Assembly (NCBI RefSeq): GCF_900115715.1
Contig: NZ_FOXM01000007.1
Span: 62,001 to 126,000 of the forward strand
Reading direction: 5' to 3'
DNA length: 64,000 nucleotides
Source of the DNA: Geopseudomonas sagittaria
Lineage (GTDB): Bacteria; Pseudomonadota; Gammaproteobacteria; Pseudomonadales; Pseudomonadaceae
The notes beneath the pieces were generated by a model. The model worked only from the letters and a program-made list of their open reading frames with translations. It searched no databases and was not told the DNA's origin. Shown one piece after another: positions 1 to 9,468 of the stretch (its first letter is position 1; each line of letters starts with the position of its first letter). Position numbers and translations under genes: made by a program.

Positions 1-324
1 CCACCAGGCACGGGCGGCAAAGGCGCCCGCACCGTCGTCATACAGCACGATTTCGCTGTCGTTGCTCACGCCCCAGTCGCGCAGGCGCTGGCACAGCTGC
101 TGCGGGTCCGGCAACGGGTGGCGGCCGGTTCTGCCCGGCTGCACCGGGGCGGACAGATCGCGCTCCAGGTCGGCAAAGCAGGCGCCGGGCAGATGGCCGG
201 CGGCATGGGCACGCTGGCCATAGCGCGGGTCTTCCAGGGCAAAGCGACAATCGAGAATCGTCAGGCCGGGCTGACCCAGGCGCTGTGCCAGGTCTTGCGG
301 GCTGATCAGGCGGGCGAGCGACAT
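1..324 (-). CDS. Sulfurtransferase (rhodanese family), N-terminal part
   Basis: The first 108 codons of a minus-strand gene run off the left edge. Translation starts MSLARLISPQDLAQRLG and contains LDCRF, an AGHLPGA stretch like the rhodanese H-[IL]-P-G-A loop, and YDDGAGAFAARAWW, which is typical of the first, non-catalytic domain of two-domain thiosulfate or 3-mercaptopyruvate sulfurtransferases. The catalytic cysteine would lie in the missing half, so substrate preference cannot be judged. It diverges from rnd. Confidence 0.8.
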   Translation of the reverse strand, partial: MSLARLISPQDLAQRLGQPGLTILDCRFALEDPRYGQRAHAAGHLPGACFADLERDLSAPVQPGRTGRHPLPDPQQLCQRLRDWGVSNDSEIVLYDDGAGAFAARAWW

Positions 325-432
325 CCGGAGTACCTCCGTGCGGGAACTGGCGGGCGCGGCAAGGCCCGCGGATGACACAGCTTAACGCGCGCCGAGAGCG
401 CTGCGCAGACCCGGTTGGCAGGGTGTTCAGGC

Positions 433-438
433 TATACT
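433..438 (+). promoter_or_regulatory. Candidate -10 element for rnd
   Basis: TATACT lies 23 bases before the rnd GTG start. No good -35 is seen at normal spacing, so this is only a probable sigma70 promoter. Confidence 0.35.
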
Positions 439-461
439 GCGACTTTTTGCAGGAGAGCCCC

Positions 462-1580
462 GTGCCCGCTATCGATATCCGCTGGATCCTGGACGACGCG
501 ACCCTTGCCGCCTGCTGCAGCGCCTGGCGCGAGCGGCCTTTCGTTGCCCTGGATACCGAGTTCATGCGGGTCGACACCTTCTATCCGATCGCGGCGCTGC
601 TGCAGGTCGGCGACGGCGAGGCGGTGTGGCTGATCGATCCGTTGCAGATTGGCGACTGGTCTCCCTTCGCCGCACTGCTGGACGATCCGGCCGTGGTCAA
701 GGTGCTGCACTCCTGCAGCGAGGATCTGGAAGTGTTCCGGCGCCTGACCGGCAGCCTGCCGCAACCGCTGTTCGACACCCAGATCGCCGCCGGTTACCTG
801 AACATCGGCTTCTCCATGGGCTACTCGCGATTGGTCAAGGAGTTGCTGGGCATCGAGTTGCCGAAGGACGAAACCCGTTCCGACTGGCTGCAGCGCCCGC
901 TGAGCGAGATGCAGGTGCGCTACGCCGCCGAGGATGTGCAGCACCTGTGCGAGGTCTATCACGAGCTGGATCGGCGTCTGTCCGCCGACAAGCGCGCCTG
1001 GCTGCTGGAGGATGGTGCCGAGCTGGTTGCCGCCCAGTACGAGGTGCACGACCCGCAGGACGCCTGGCGCGAGGTCAAGCAGGCCTGGCGCCTCAATGGT
1101 CAGCAGCTGGCCGTGCTGCGCGCACTCTGTACCTGGCGCGAGGAGCAGGCCCGCCAGCGCGATCAGCCACGCAACCGCATCCTGCGCGAGCGCTCTCTGT
1201 GGCCGCTGGCGCGCACCCAGCCGCGTGATAGCGTCAGCCTGGCGCGCATCGAGGACATGCATCCGCGCACCGTGCGCCAGGATGGCGAGACGCTGCTGCG
1301 GCTGATCGCCGAGGCCGCGGCCCTGCCGGCCGAGCAGTGGCCGCAGCCGTTGCCCGAGCCGCTGCCGCTGGAGGCCTCGGCGCTGTTGAAGAAGCTGCGT
1401 GTCGTCGGTCAGCGCGAGGGCGAGCGACTGCAGATCGTGCCCGAGCTGATGCTGCGCAAGAAGGTGCTCGAAGCCCTGCTGAAAACCGGCTATCCCTCCG
1501 GTCCCTACACCCTGCCGGACTCCCTGCGCGGCTGGCGCCGCGCGCTGATGGGCCAGGCACTGCTCGACACCCTGGCTTGA
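462..1580 (+). CDS. rnd: Ribonuclease D
   Basis: A 3'-5' exoribonuclease of the DEDD family that trims tRNA and other stable RNA 3' ends in the cytoplasm. The 372-residue product has the first acidic pair in LDTEF (about residues 30-34), further Exo motifs around YAAEDV, and an HRDC domain after about residue 205, which matches the usual RNase D length. The frame stays open upstream to 372, but the GTG at 462 has an AGGAG six bases before it and gives the N-terminus expected for the family. ycgL follows after 8 bases. Confidence 0.95.
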   Translation: MPAIDIRWILDDATLAACCSAWRERPFVALDTEFMRVDTFYPIAALLQVGDGEAVWLIDPLQIGDWSPFAALLDDPAVVKVLHSCSEDLEVFRRLTGSLPQPLFDTQIAAGYLNIGFSMGYSRLVKELLGIELPKDETRSDWLQRPLSEMQVRYAAEDVQHLCEVYHELDRRLSADKRAWLLEDGAELVAAQYEVHDPQDAWREVKQAWRLNGQQLAVLRALCTWREEQARQRDQPRNRILRERSLWPLARTQPRDSVSLARIEDMHPRTVRQDGETLLRLIAEAAALPAEQWPQPLPEPLPLEASALLKKLRVVGQREGERLQIVPELMLRKKVLEALLKTGYPSGPYTLPDSLRGWRRALMGQALLDTLA

Positions 1581-1588
1581 GGTTGATG

Positions 1589-1882
1589 ATGAAACTGATC
1601 TGCTCCGTCTACAGAAGCCCGCGCAAGCGCGAGATGTACCTGTATGTCGACAAGCGCGAGGCCCTCAAGCGTGTGCCGGAAGGCCTGCTCGGTGCCTTCG
1701 GTGCGCCGCAGCACGTGTTCGACATGCTGCTCACCCCCGAGCGCAAGCTGGCCCGCGAAGACGCGGTCAAGGTGCTCGAGAACATCGACAGGCAGGGCTA
1801 CCACCTGCAGATGCCGCCGCCGGAGGACGACTACATCGAGCACCTGCCGGACGAGCTGCTGCGCCGCAACGATCCGGTGTGA
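1589..1882 (+). CDS. ycgL: YcgL-domain protein
   Basis: A 97-residue protein beginning [20 protein letters not shown] and ending in a [11 protein letters not shown] tail, both typical of the YcgL family. The molecular function of the family is not established. Two tandem ATG codons are available (1586 and 1589). The second is preferred because GAGG at 1579-1582 lies six bases before it. The gene is tightly coupled to rnd, the usual Pseudomonas arrangement. Confidence 0.92.
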   Translation: MKLICSVYRSPRKREMYLYVDKREALKRVPEGLLGAFGAPQHVFDMLLTPERKLAREDAVKVLENIDRQGYHLQMPPPEDDYIEHLPDELLRRNDPV

Positions 1883-1993
1883 ACTGTTGAGCTGCCTCCC
1901 GGACAGCTGGGCAGAGCGGTCACCGGTCGCTCCTGCACTTGGCCGTGCGGGGGCGGATCGCTAGACTGCCGCACCCCTGTACCGAGACCCGCC

Positions 1994-2443
1994 ATGGCCG
2001 CCAAGACCGAACCCTTCTGGAAGCGCAAGCCCCTCGAGCAACTCGACCCGGACGAATGGGAGTCGCTGTGCGACGGCTGCGGGCTGTGCTGCCTGCAGAA
2101 GCTCGAGGATGAGGATGATGGCGGCGTCTACTACACGCGCATCGCTTGCAAGTTGCTCGACCTGCAGACCTGCCGCTGCAGCGACTACGCCGAACGCAAG
2201 CAGCATGTGCCCGACTGCATCCAGCTCACCCCGGCCGATGCCGGCGAGTTCCGCTGGCTGCCGCCGACCTGCGCCTATCGCCTGGTGGCCGAGGGCAAGG
2301 ACCTGCTGCCCTGGCATCACCTGGTCTGCGGCGACACGCAGGCGGTCCACCACGCGCGCATCTCCCAAGCCGGGCGCATGCTGGCCGAAGCCAGCGTCGC
2401 CGAGGAAAATTGGGAAGACCATCTGATTTTCCGCGCCGGCTGA
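1994..2443 (+). CDS. ycgN: YcgN family cysteine-cluster protein (UPF0260)
   Basis: A 149-residue soluble protein with a CDGCGLCC cluster at residues 26-33 and further cysteines at ACKLLD, TCRCSDY and PDC. This is the pattern of the YkgJ/UPF0153-type zinc or iron-sulfur binding fold. The biochemical role is unknown. It belongs to the conserved rnd-ycgL-ycgN neighbourhood. No strong ribosome site is visible before the ATG, but length and N-terminus fit the family. Confidence 0.9.
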   Translation: MAAKTEPFWKRKPLEQLDPDEWESLCDGCGLCCLQKLEDEDDGGVYYTRIACKLLDLQTCRCSDYAERKQHVPDCIQLTPADAGEFRWLPPTCAYRLVAEGKDLLPWHHLVCGDTQAVHHARISQAGRMLAEASVAEENWEDHLIFRAG

Positions 2444-2492
2444 ACCTGTCGGGGCTGGATGGATCCAACCCCGCAGCAAAGGAGAACTTGCC

Positions 2493-3716
2493 ATGTTTGA
2501 ACGCTTCAGGCGGCCGTTGGCCGTGTTGTTGCTGGGATTGTCTGCGCCGCTCGCGGCGGCGCAGCGGGTCGATCTCGACTATCAGGTGCGCTTCCTGCCC
2601 GAAAGCGATCAGGCCGAAGTCACCCTCACCCTGGAGCGCGGCCAGGTGCTGAAGTCTCTGGACTTCAGTCTTGGCGACAAGGGCTACTACAGCGATTTCC
2701 AGGCCCAGGGCGAGTGGCAGCAGACCAGCCCGGAGCGTGGCGTCTGGCGCCCGCAGGATGGCAAGGCGCAGCTGAGCTACCGGGTGAAGATCAGTCATCC
2801 GCGCGCCAACGGCCGCTTCGATGCGCGCATGACGCCGGACTGGGCGTTGCTGCGCGGCGATGATCTGGTGCCGGCGGCGAAGATCAACATGGAGTCGGGC
2901 GTCGAGCTGGTCAGCCGTCTGCAGTTCGAGCTGCCGGAGGGCTGGCAGGGGGTCGAGACGGGCTGGCCACGGATCGGCAAGCACCGCTTCCGCATCGACA
3001 ATCCCGAGCGCCACTTCGACCGTCCGACCGGCTGGATCCTGGCCGGCAAGCTCGGCACGCGCCGCGCCACCCTGGGCAAGACCGAGGTGACCGTGGCTGC
3101 GCCGGTGGGCGAGGGCGTGCGACGCATGGATATCCTTACCCTGCTGACCTTCGTCTGGCCGCACGCCCAGGCGGTATTCCCTCGCGAGCCGGGCAAGCTG
3201 CTGATCGTCGGCGCCGGCGATCCGATGTGGCGCGGCGGTCTGTCTGCGCCCAACTCGCTGTACATGCATCGCGACCGTCCGCTGGTCAGCGAGAATGGCA
3301 CCAGCTCGCTGGTGCATGAGCTGGTCCATGTGTTCAGCCGGATCAGCGACACCGACCGCAGCGACTGGATCACCGAGGGCCTGGCCGAGTTCTACGCCAT
3401 CGAGCTGATGCGCCGCGCCGGTGGCATGAGCGACGACCGTTACCAGAAGGTCCGCGCGCAGTTGACCCGCTGGAGCCGCAAGGTCACCTCGCTGCGTGGC
3501 GAGCAGTCCACCGGGCCGATCACCGCACGGGCGGTGCTGCTGCTGCAGGATCTCGATGCCGAAATCCGCAAGGCCAGCGCGGGCCAACGCTCGCTGGATG
3601 ACGTGACCCGCGGCCTGATGCGCCTGAGCAAGGCCAGCACCGGGGACTTCGTGCAGATCAGCGAGAACGTGCTCGGCGGCAAGTCGCAGGTGCTGGATAC
3701 CCGTCTGCTGCGCTGA
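2493..3716 (+). CDS. Secreted HExxH (gluzincin-like) metallopeptidase homologue
   Basis: A 407-residue protein with a signal peptide (residues 1-23, AAA-Q cleavage) and a beta-rich N-terminal half. HELVH lies at residues 275-279 and WITEGLAEF at 292-300, where Glu295 is the likely third zinc ligand. The order HExxH, about 15 residues, TEG resembles M1/M61 peptidases, although the protein is far shorter than an M1 aminopeptidase. It probably acts in the periplasm. AAGGAG sits 8 bases before the ATG. Substrate and named family are not recognised, and it may be a binding protein rather than an active enzyme. Confidence 0.65.
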   Translation: MFERFRRPLAVLLLGLSAPLAAAQRVDLDYQVRFLPESDQAEVTLTLERGQVLKSLDFSLGDKGYYSDFQAQGEWQQTSPERGVWRPQDGKAQLSYRVKISHPRANGRFDARMTPDWALLRGDDLVPAAKINMESGVELVSRLQFELPEGWQGVETGWPRIGKHRFRIDNPERHFDRPTGWILAGKLGTRRATLGKTEVTVAAPVGEGVRRMDILTLLTFVWPHAQAVFPREPGKLLIVGAGDPMWRGGLSAPNSLYMHRDRPLVSENGTSSLVHELVHVFSRISDTDRSDWITEGLAEFYAIELMRRAGGMSDDRYQKVRAQLTRWSRKVTSLRGEQSTGPITARAVLLLQDLDAEIRKASAGQRSLDDVTRGLMRLSKASTGDFVQISENVLGGKSQVLDTRLLR

Positions 3717-3756
3717 GTCGCGTCGCCTTTCACTGTATCTGTTGCCGATTCCAAAC

Positions 3757-3785
3757 AGGCTCCGCGCGAAAGCGCGGGGCCTTTT
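3757..3785 (+). terminator. Rho-independent terminator
   Basis: A GC-rich stem (CCGCGC, GAAA tetraloop, GCGCGG), extended by AGGC/GCCT, is followed by TTTT. It ends transcription of the metallopeptidase-like gene. Confidence 0.8.
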
Positions 3786-4104
3786 GGCTTTTGCGGGGCC
3801 TGCTGTCTGTTTTGTCGCACAGGGTTGCAGTTGGGTGATCCGTTGTTGTGCAAAATATTCTCCAAGTGCACTCGGATATTGCACAGGGCGTCACTGTCGG
3901 TAACAGTCGATTTGACGTCGCTGGCTTCTTGAAGTGGCTGTTTTTACAGGTTTTCTGGCTGGGCTCCTGCGGGCGCGCCGGTCTTGACGGGGTTGAGGTG
4001 CTGTATCGTTTTATTTAACGGCTCTGTGCTGAATGTGGAACGCTTTGTGCTTTTGGTTGGATGATCAAAAAAAACAACGCCTTCCGATGGAGATCGTTAA
4101 CCCG
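3786..4104. other. Long AT-richer leader region before the APC permease
   Basis: About 320 bases without a convincing gene, clearly richer in A+T than their surroundings. An imperfect inverted repeat lies at about 3846-3884 (TGTGCAAAATAT and ATATTGCACA). TTGACG near 3984 could be a -35 but has no convincing -10 at normal spacing. The stretch most likely carries the regulated promoter of the permease gene. Confidence 0.4.
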
Positions 4105-5508
4105 ATGAGCAATCAATCTTCCGCTACCAGTTTTGCCCGTGTCCTCGGGCGCAAGGAGGTCCTGGCCCTGTCGTTCGGCGCGATGATCGGCTGGGGCTGG
4201 ATCGTCCTGACCGGCAGCTGGATCCAGTCCGCCGGCAGTCTGGGCTCGATCCTCGCCTTCCTCGTTGGCGGTCTCGCCATCGTGCTGATCGGCCTGACCT
4301 ACGCCGAACTGGCGGCCGCCATGCCGCAGTCCGGGGGGGAGCACGTCTACAGCTACCGGGCTCTCGGCCACTTCGCCTCCTTCGTGTGTACCTGGGCCAT
4401 CGTGCTGGGTTACGTATCGGTGGTGGCCTTCGAGGCGGTGGCCCTGCCTACCGTGATCGACAACCTGATTCCGGGCTATCAGGTCGGCTACCTGTGGACG
4501 GTAGCCGGCTGGGACGTGATGGCCTCCTGGGTGGCGGTCGGCATGCTCGGCTCGATCATGATGACGGCGGTCAACTACTTCGGCGTGCAGACCGCCTCGC
4601 TGATCCAGAAGGTGGTGACGGTGCTGATCCTCGCGGTCGGCGTGATGTTCATCACCGGCGCGCTGTTCGAGGGCGAGACCGGCAACATGGACCCGCTGCT
4701 GGTCGGCGGCAGCGCCGGGGTGCTCACGGTGCTGATGATGGTGCCGTTCATGTTCGTCGGCTTCGACGTGATCCCCCAGGCGGCCGAGGAGGTCAACCTG
4801 CCGCCGCGCGAGATCGGCAAGATGCTGATCTTCTCCGTGCTGATGGCCGTGGCCTTCTACGCGCTGATCATCCTCGGCGTCAGCCTGGCGATCCCGGCCG
4901 GTGCCATCAGCGCCGACGTGCTGACCGTGCCGCAGGCGATGGGGACCATTTATGGTGCGCCCTGGGCCGCCAAGCTGATGATCATGGCCGGTGTCGCCGG
5001 TATCGTCACCAGCTGGAACGCCTTCTACATCGGTGGCAGCCGGGCGATCTATGCGCTCGCGCACGCCGGCATGCTGCCGGCCTTCCTGGCCAAGCTGCAC
5101 CCGCGCTACAAGACCCCGACCAACGCCATCCTGCTGATCGGCATGCTCAGCACCGCCGCACCGCTGCTGGGGCGCAAGGCGCTGGTGTGGTTCGTCGATG
5201 CCGGCAGCCTGGCCATCGTCATCGCCTACCTGTTCGTCGCCCTGTCGTTCGTGGTGCTGCGTGTGCGCGAGCCGGGCATGCCGCGTCCGTTCAAGGTACG
5301 TGCCGGCATGCTGGTCGGCGTGGTGTCGGTGCTGTTGAGTCTGGCCATGGCGGCCATGTACATGCCGTTCAGTCCGTCGGCGCTGGTGCCGGTGGAATGG
5401 GCGCTGTTCGTCGCCTGGATGGTCATCGGCCTGGGCCTGTATGCCTACTCGCGGCGCCGCTACGGCGTGGCGCACAGCCAGCAGGTGATGGCGCGCGAGC
5501 TGTCCTGA
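4105..5508 (+). CDS. APC-superfamily amino-acid permease
   Basis: An inner-membrane secondary transporter with about 12 hydrophobic segments. The APC signature near the first membrane helix is visible (LSFGAMIGWGWIVLTG), with LTYAELAAAMPQSGGEH shortly after. The substrate cannot be assigned from sequence. The frame extends upstream to ATG codons at 4087 and 4033. The start at 4105 (MSNQSSATSF) is preferred because GGAG precedes it and it gives a normal cytoplasmic N-terminus of 467 residues. The gene is monocistronic between terminators at 3757 and 5528. Confidence 0.82.
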   Translation: MSNQSSATSFARVLGRKEVLALSFGAMIGWGWIVLTGSWIQSAGSLGSILAFLVGGLAIVLIGLTYAELAAAMPQSGGEHVYSYRALGHFASFVCTWAIVLGYVSVVAFEAVALPTVIDNLIPGYQVGYLWTVAGWDVMASWVAVGMLGSIMMTAVNYFGVQTASLIQKVVTVLILAVGVMFITGALFEGETGNMDPLLVGGSAGVLTVLMMVPFMFVGFDVIPQAAEEVNLPPREIGKMLIFSVLMAVAFYALIILGVSLAIPAGAISADVLTVPQAMGTIYGAPWAAKLMIMAGVAGIVTSWNAFYIGGSRAIYALAHAGMLPAFLAKLHPRYKTPTNAILLIGMLSTAAPLLGRKALVWFVDAGSLAIVIAYLFVALSFVVLRVREPGMPRPFKVRAGMLVGVVSVLLSLAMAAMYMPFSPSALVPVEWALFVAWMVIGLGLYAYSRRRYGVAHSQQVMARELS

Positions 5509-5527
5509 GCGGGCGCGTGTCGATCGA

Positions 5528-5556
5528 GAAGGGGCGCCCGCGGGCGCCCCTTTTGG
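5528..5556 (+). terminator. Terminator between convergent permease and ptrB genes
   Basis: A perfect GC palindrome, GGGGCGCCCG followed by CGGGCGCCCC, runs into TTTTGGGTTT on the plus strand. It may act weakly in both directions. Confidence 0.8.
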
Positions 5557-5560
5557 GTTT

Positions 5561-7594
5561 TCAGACCAGGCCCAGCACCTTGAGCAGGAAGGCGTATTCC
5601 AGCGCCGCATCCTTGAGCGCCTGGTAGCGCCCGCTCATCCCACCGTGGCCGGCGCCCAGCTCGGTCTTGAGCAGCAGCAGGTGGTCGTCGGTCTTGCTGG
5701 CGCGCAGCTTGGCCACCCACTTGGCCGCCTCCCAGTACTGCACGCGGCTGTCGTTGTAGCCGGCCACGGCGAGGATCGCCGGATAGGCCTGGGCGGCGAC
5801 GTTCTCGTAGGGCGCATAGGCCTTGATCCGCTCGTACGCTTCAGGCTCGTTCGGGTCGCCCCACTCATCGTACTCGGTCACCGTCAGCGGCAGCTCGGGG
5901 TTCTGCATGGTGTTGAGGATGTCGACGAAGGGCACCTCGGCGATCGCCGCGGCGAACAGTTCGGGGCGCTGGTTGAGCACCGCACCGATCAGCAGGCCGC
6001 CGGCGCTGCCGCCGCTGATCGCCAGCTGTGCCGGCGTGGTGTAGCCGTCGGCGATCAGCTTTTCCGCGCAGGCGATGAAGTCGCCGAAGGTGTTCGGCTT
6101 GTGCTCCAGCTTGCCGGCCCGGTACCAGGCTTCGCCCAGCTCGCCGCCGCCGCGCACATGGGCGATGGCGAACAGGAAGCCGCGCTCCAACAGGCTCAGG
6201 CGCGCGTGGGAGAACCAGGGGTCGAGGCTTTCGCCGTAGGCGCCGTAGCCGTACAGATACAGCGGGGCGGGTTGGGCGAAGCTATCGCGGCGGCCGACCA
6301 GGCTGATCGGCACCTGGGTGCCGTCCGCCGCGCTGGCCCAGACGCGGCGGCTCTCGTAGGCGTCCGCGTCGAACGGACCTTCCACCGGGGTCTGCTTGAG
6401 GATGGTCTGCGCGCCGCTGGCCAGTTCCAGCTGGCGGATCTGCGCCGGGCGGTTGAGCGCCTCGTAGCGCAGGCGGATCACCGGGCTGTCGAATTCCAGG
6501 TCGTCGTAGACGTCCAGGCTGTAGGTGGCATCCGGCAGCTGGACGCGGTAGGGCGCTGCGCCCAGGGGTAGCACCTCGATCACCGGCAGCCCGTTGTCGC
6601 GCAGTTCGAGGGTGATGGCGCCGCTGTTGAGGGTGACGCCCTCGAGCATCAGCTCGGCGCGGTGTGCCACCCGTTCCCGCCAGTGGCTGCGGGTCGGCGT
6701 GGCCTCGTCGGTCTGGTAGAGGGCGAAGTTGATACCGACCTGGTTGCTGCGGATCAGCCAGCCCCACTGGCCGTCGACCTGGCCGTGGTCGGGGTAGTAC
6801 TCGTGGCCTTCCTCGCGGGGCGCCAGGCAGCGGAACTCGCCCTGCGGCTGCTCGGCGTCCAGCACCCAGGCCTCGCTGGTGGTCTTGCTGGCCAGCAGCA
6901 GGATCAGCTGGCGCTCGGAGCTGGAGCGGTGGCAGTTGAGGAAGAAGCGGCCGTCCTGTTCCTCGAACACCAGTTCGGCATCCGCCTCGCCCAGGCGATG
7001 GCGATACAGCTTGTGCGGGCGATGGGTATCGTCCAGCTCGCCGAAGAACAGCGTGCGGCTGTCGTTGGCCCAGGTCATGCTGCCGTCGCAGTCGGCGAAG
7101 GGCAGGGCGGTGACGGCGCCGCTGCCCAGCTCCTTGACGTACAGGGTGTAGATCTCGTCGCCTTCGCTATCCAGGCTGTAGGCCAGGCGGCTGTGGTCGG
7201 GGCTGATGCTGAAGGCGCCGAGGTCCAGATAGCCGTCGCCGGCCAGCACGTTGGGGTCGAGCAGCAACTCCTCGCCGGCCGGGTCGATGCCTAGCGAACC
7301 GTCGGCCGGACGCGGGCAGCGGTAATGGCGTGGGTATTCCTCGCCCGCCGTGGTGCGCTGGTAGTACAGCCATGGACCCCAGGGGCTCGGCAGCGACAGG
7401 TCGGTTTCGCGGATGCGCGCGCGGATTTCCTTGAACAGCTGCTCGCGCAGTTCCCCCTGGTCGGCGAGTTGCTGTTCCAACCAGGCGTTCTCGGCCTGCA
7501 GGTACTCGAGGACCTCGGCGCTGTCGCGCTGCTCCAGCCAGGCATAGGGATCGGCGCCAGCCTGGCGGCGGGCGAGGGGCGGGGTGAGGGGCAT
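5561..7594 (-). CDS. ptrB: Oligopeptidase B-type S9 serine peptidase
   Basis: A 677-residue prolyl-oligopeptidase family enzyme that cleaves short peptides, in oligopeptidase B after Arg or Lys, in the cytoplasm. An N-terminal beta-propeller precedes an alpha/beta-hydrolase domain. The catalytic triad is visible: Ser530 in GGSAGG, Asp615 in AGYNDSRV and His650 in GAGHGGMSGRY. YGYGAYG at about 448-454 is a further family motif. No signal peptide is present. It converges on the APC permease and diverges from the small membrane protein at 7680. Confidence 0.92.
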   Translation of the reverse strand: MPLTPPLARRQAGADPYAWLEQRDSAEVLEYLQAENAWLEQQLADQGELREQLFKEIRARIRETDLSLPSPWGPWLYYQRTTAGEEYPRHYRCPRPADGSLGIDPAGEELLLDPNVLAGDGYLDLGAFSISPDHSRLAYSLDSEGDEIYTLYVKELGSGAVTALPFADCDGSMTWANDSRTLFFGELDDTHRPHKLYRHRLGEADAELVFEEQDGRFFLNCHRSSSERQLILLLASKTTSEAWVLDAEQPQGEFRCLAPREEGHEYYPDHGQVDGQWGWLIRSNQVGINFALYQTDEATPTRSHWRERVAHRAELMLEGVTLNSGAITLELRDNGLPVIEVLPLGAAPYRVQLPDATYSLDVYDDLEFDSPVIRLRYEALNRPAQIRQLELASGAQTILKQTPVEGPFDADAYESRRVWASAADGTQVPISLVGRRDSFAQPAPLYLYGYGAYGESLDPWFSHARLSLLERGFLFAIAHVRGGGELGEAWYRAGKLEHKPNTFGDFIACAEKLIADGYTTPAQLAISGGSAGGLLIGAVLNQRPELFAAAIAEVPFVDILNTMQNPELPLTVTEYDEWGDPNEPEAYERIKAYAPYENVAAQAYPAILAVAGYNDSRVQYWEAAKWVAKLRASKTDDHLLLLKTELGAGHGGMSGRYQALKDAALEYAFLLKVLGLV

Positions 7595-7679
7595 CGACTG
7601 ACTCCAGCCGCAGCTGACGCGCGGCTCCAGGGAAAAGCCGCTATCATAAGCGCCCTTATTCCGCTGCTGCCATGCACCG

Positions 7680-8108
7680 ATGACTGAACAAGATTATCTC
7701 CTCGCCTGGGTCGTCTATGCCGTTGCTGCGCTGGCCTGCCTGCTGGTCGGTTTCCGGATCACCGGCTGGATGTGGCGCGGCCTGCGCGAACCCCTGCGGG
7801 TGGTGATGGCCGTGCTGCTGTTCACCCCGACCCTGGTCGACCCGGTGCGCGACCTGCATGCGCCGGCGATCGCCATCACCGCGCTCGATCTGCTGTTCAA
7901 GACCGGCGGCAACCTGTGGCGGGCGGTCACCGACCTGGCCACCTTCGGCATGGCGGCCTTTGCCCTGTATTTCCTCTTCGTCGCCATCCGCTGGCCGCTG
8001 CAGCGGCGCAGCCGGGCGCGTCGCGCAGCGGCCGAAGCCGCGCGCGAGCCGACCATGAGCGAGCTGCTCGAGCAGCCTGCCGGCGGGCGCGCCGAGCCGC
8101 GTCTGTAA
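7680..8108 (+). CDS. Small inner-membrane protein of unknown function
   Basis: A 142-residue protein with hydrophobic segments at about residues 8-30, 38-55 and 95-118, and a basic, then acidic cytoplasmic tail. No catalytic motif is visible and no family function is recognised. A Shine-Dalgarno sequence is weak, so the start is less certain than the frame. TATCAT around 7642 could be a -10. It lies 49 bases upstream of the amidotransferase gene and is probably co-transcribed with it. Confidence 0.7.
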   Translation: MTEQDYLLAWVVYAVAALACLLVGFRITGWMWRGLREPLRVVMAVLLFTPTLVDPVRDLHAPAIAITALDLLFKTGGNLWRAVTDLATFGMAAFALYFLFVAIRWPLQRRSRARRAAAEAAREPTMSELLEQPAGGRAEPRL

Positions 8109-8157
8109 TTCCCATGCCTGCGCCGCCGCGCAGGTGGGCGTCGCAAGGAGCTGTCGT

Positions 8158-8937
8158 ATGTGCGAATTGCTGGGCATGAGCGCCAACGTGCCGACCGACA
8201 TCGTCTTCAGCTTCACCGGGCTGATGCAGCGCGGCGGGCGTACCGGGCCGCACCGCGACGGCTGGGGCATCGGCTTCTACGAGGGGCGCGGACTGCGCCT
8301 GTTCCAGGACCCGCAGGCGAGCAGCGAGTCGGAGGTGGCGCGTCTGGTGCAGCGCTATCCGATCAAGAGCGAAGTGGTGATCGGCCATATCCGTCAGGCC
8401 AACGTCGGCCGGGTCGGCCTGGCCAATACCCATCCCTTCGTGCGCGAATTGTGGGGGCGCAACTGGTGCTTCGCCCACAACGGCCAGCTGGCGGGTCTGC
8501 AGCCGCTGGCGAACTTCTATCGGCCGGTGGGCGATACCGATAGCGAGGCGGCCTTCTGCGATCTGCTCAACCGTGTGCGCCGCGCCTTCCCCGAGCCGGT
8601 GGCGGTCGAGCAACTGCTGCCGACCCTGGTGGAGGCCTGCGCCGGCTATCGTCGTCTCGGCGTGTTCAATGCCCTGCTCAGCGACGGCGACTGGCTGTTC
8701 AGCTTCTGCTCGACCAGGCTGGCGCATATCACCCGTCGTGCCCCCTTCGGGCCGGCGCAGCTTAAGGATGCCGATCTGGCGGTGGACTTCCACGCCGAAA
8801 CCACGCCGAACGACGTGGTGACGGTGATCGCCACCGATCCGCTGACCGCCAACGAGGCCTGGGCGCTGTATCAGCCGGGGCAGTGGGTGCTGTGGCGGCG
8901 TGGCGAGAGGGTCGCCGAGGGGCGGGTCGACGACTGA
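8158..8937 (+). CDS. Class II glutamine amidotransferase (YafJ-like)
   Basis: A 259-residue single-domain Ntn-type glutaminase. The nucleophile is Cys2 in MCELLGMSA, which fixes the start at 8158, seven bases after AAGGAG. Other family marks are HRDGWGIGFYEG, GHIRQANVG, NTHPF and FAHNGQL. Proteins of this class release ammonia from glutamine. The acceptor for stand-alone YafJ-like members is unknown. A strong bidirectional terminator follows. Confidence 0.88.
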   Translation: MCELLGMSANVPTDIVFSFTGLMQRGGRTGPHRDGWGIGFYEGRGLRLFQDPQASSESEVARLVQRYPIKSEVVIGHIRQANVGRVGLANTHPFVRELWGRNWCFAHNGQLAGLQPLANFYRPVGDTDSEAAFCDLLNRVRRAFPEPVAVEQLLPTLVEACAGYRRLGVFNALLSDGDWLFSFCSTRLAHITRRAPFGPAQLKDADLAVDFHAETTPNDVVTVIATDPLTANEAWALYQPGQWVLWRRGERVAEGRVDD

Positions 8938-8989
8938 GTCGGCCGCGGTCGCGGCAGGGTGGTCGTGACGATTCGGCAAATTGCAGGCA

Positions 8990-9023
8990 TAAAAAAACCC
9001 GGCTCGAGAGCCGGGTTTTTTCT
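8990..9023. terminator. Bidirectional rho-independent terminator
   Basis: An A-run, the stem AACCCGGCTC / GAGCCGGGTT, and a T-run form a symmetrical hairpin. It serves the amidotransferase gene on the plus strand and the cold-shock gene on the minus strand. Confidence 0.93.
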
Positions 9024-9043
9024 AACAGTCAGGTCAGCAGCGA

Positions 9044-9250
9044 TTAGCCGATGATCTGAATGTTGGAAGCTTGCTTGCCCTTCGGACCGGTGGTCACTTC
9101 GAAGGACACTTTCTGGTTTTCGGCCAGGGTCTTGAAGCCCTGAGCGCGAATTTCAGAGAAGTGGGCGAACAGGTCGTCACCACCGTCGTCCGGCTTGATG
9201 AAACCGAAGCCTTTGGTGTCGTTGAACCACTTAACAGTGCCAGTTGCCAT
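9044..9250 (-). CDS. cspA: Cold-shock domain protein (CspA family)
   Basis: A 68-residue single OB-fold RNA/ssDNA chaperone. The RNP1 motif KGFGFI and the RNP2-type LFAHF are intact, preceded by the family N-terminus GTVKWFND. Such proteins melt RNA structure and often act at low temperature or in stationary phase. An upstream region of about 200 bases before aceK could hold the long 5' leader common in these genes. Several paralogues usually exist in Pseudomonas, so the exact symbol is tentative. Confidence 0.93.
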   Translation of the reverse strand: MATGTVKWFNDTKGFGFIKPDDGGDDLFAHFSEIRAQGFKTLAENQKVSFEVTTGPKGKQASNIQIIG

Positions 9251-9468
9251 TTCGTGTAATTCCTAGGTGTTGATTTGGAGCTGAACCGGAGTTCATGGGT
9301 GTGGAATCAAGATATCGAGAATGACGAACTGACGTACTGAATCAGTGCGTTCACAGCTAACGTATTCCGCCTTGACCAACGCCCTCACTTTGCCCGTTCC
9401 GCTCCGGCATGGCAAACAATTTTTTGCCGTGCCATGAAAAATCCCTTCCAGCCCAGACGGGGCGCGGT
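9251..9468 (-). other. Leader/promoter region of the cold-shock gene
   Basis: No gene is visible in these bases between the cspA start and the aceK stop. AGGAA lies before the cspA ATG. A long 5' untranslated leader is plausible but I could not identify a clear -10/-35 pair. Confidence 0.4.

Noticed and set aside
3950..3985. GG-N10-GC resembling a sigma54 promoter before the APC permease.
   Set aside because: Only the invariant dinucleotides match. The rest of the -24/-12 consensus is poor and no bEBP gene or site is nearby.
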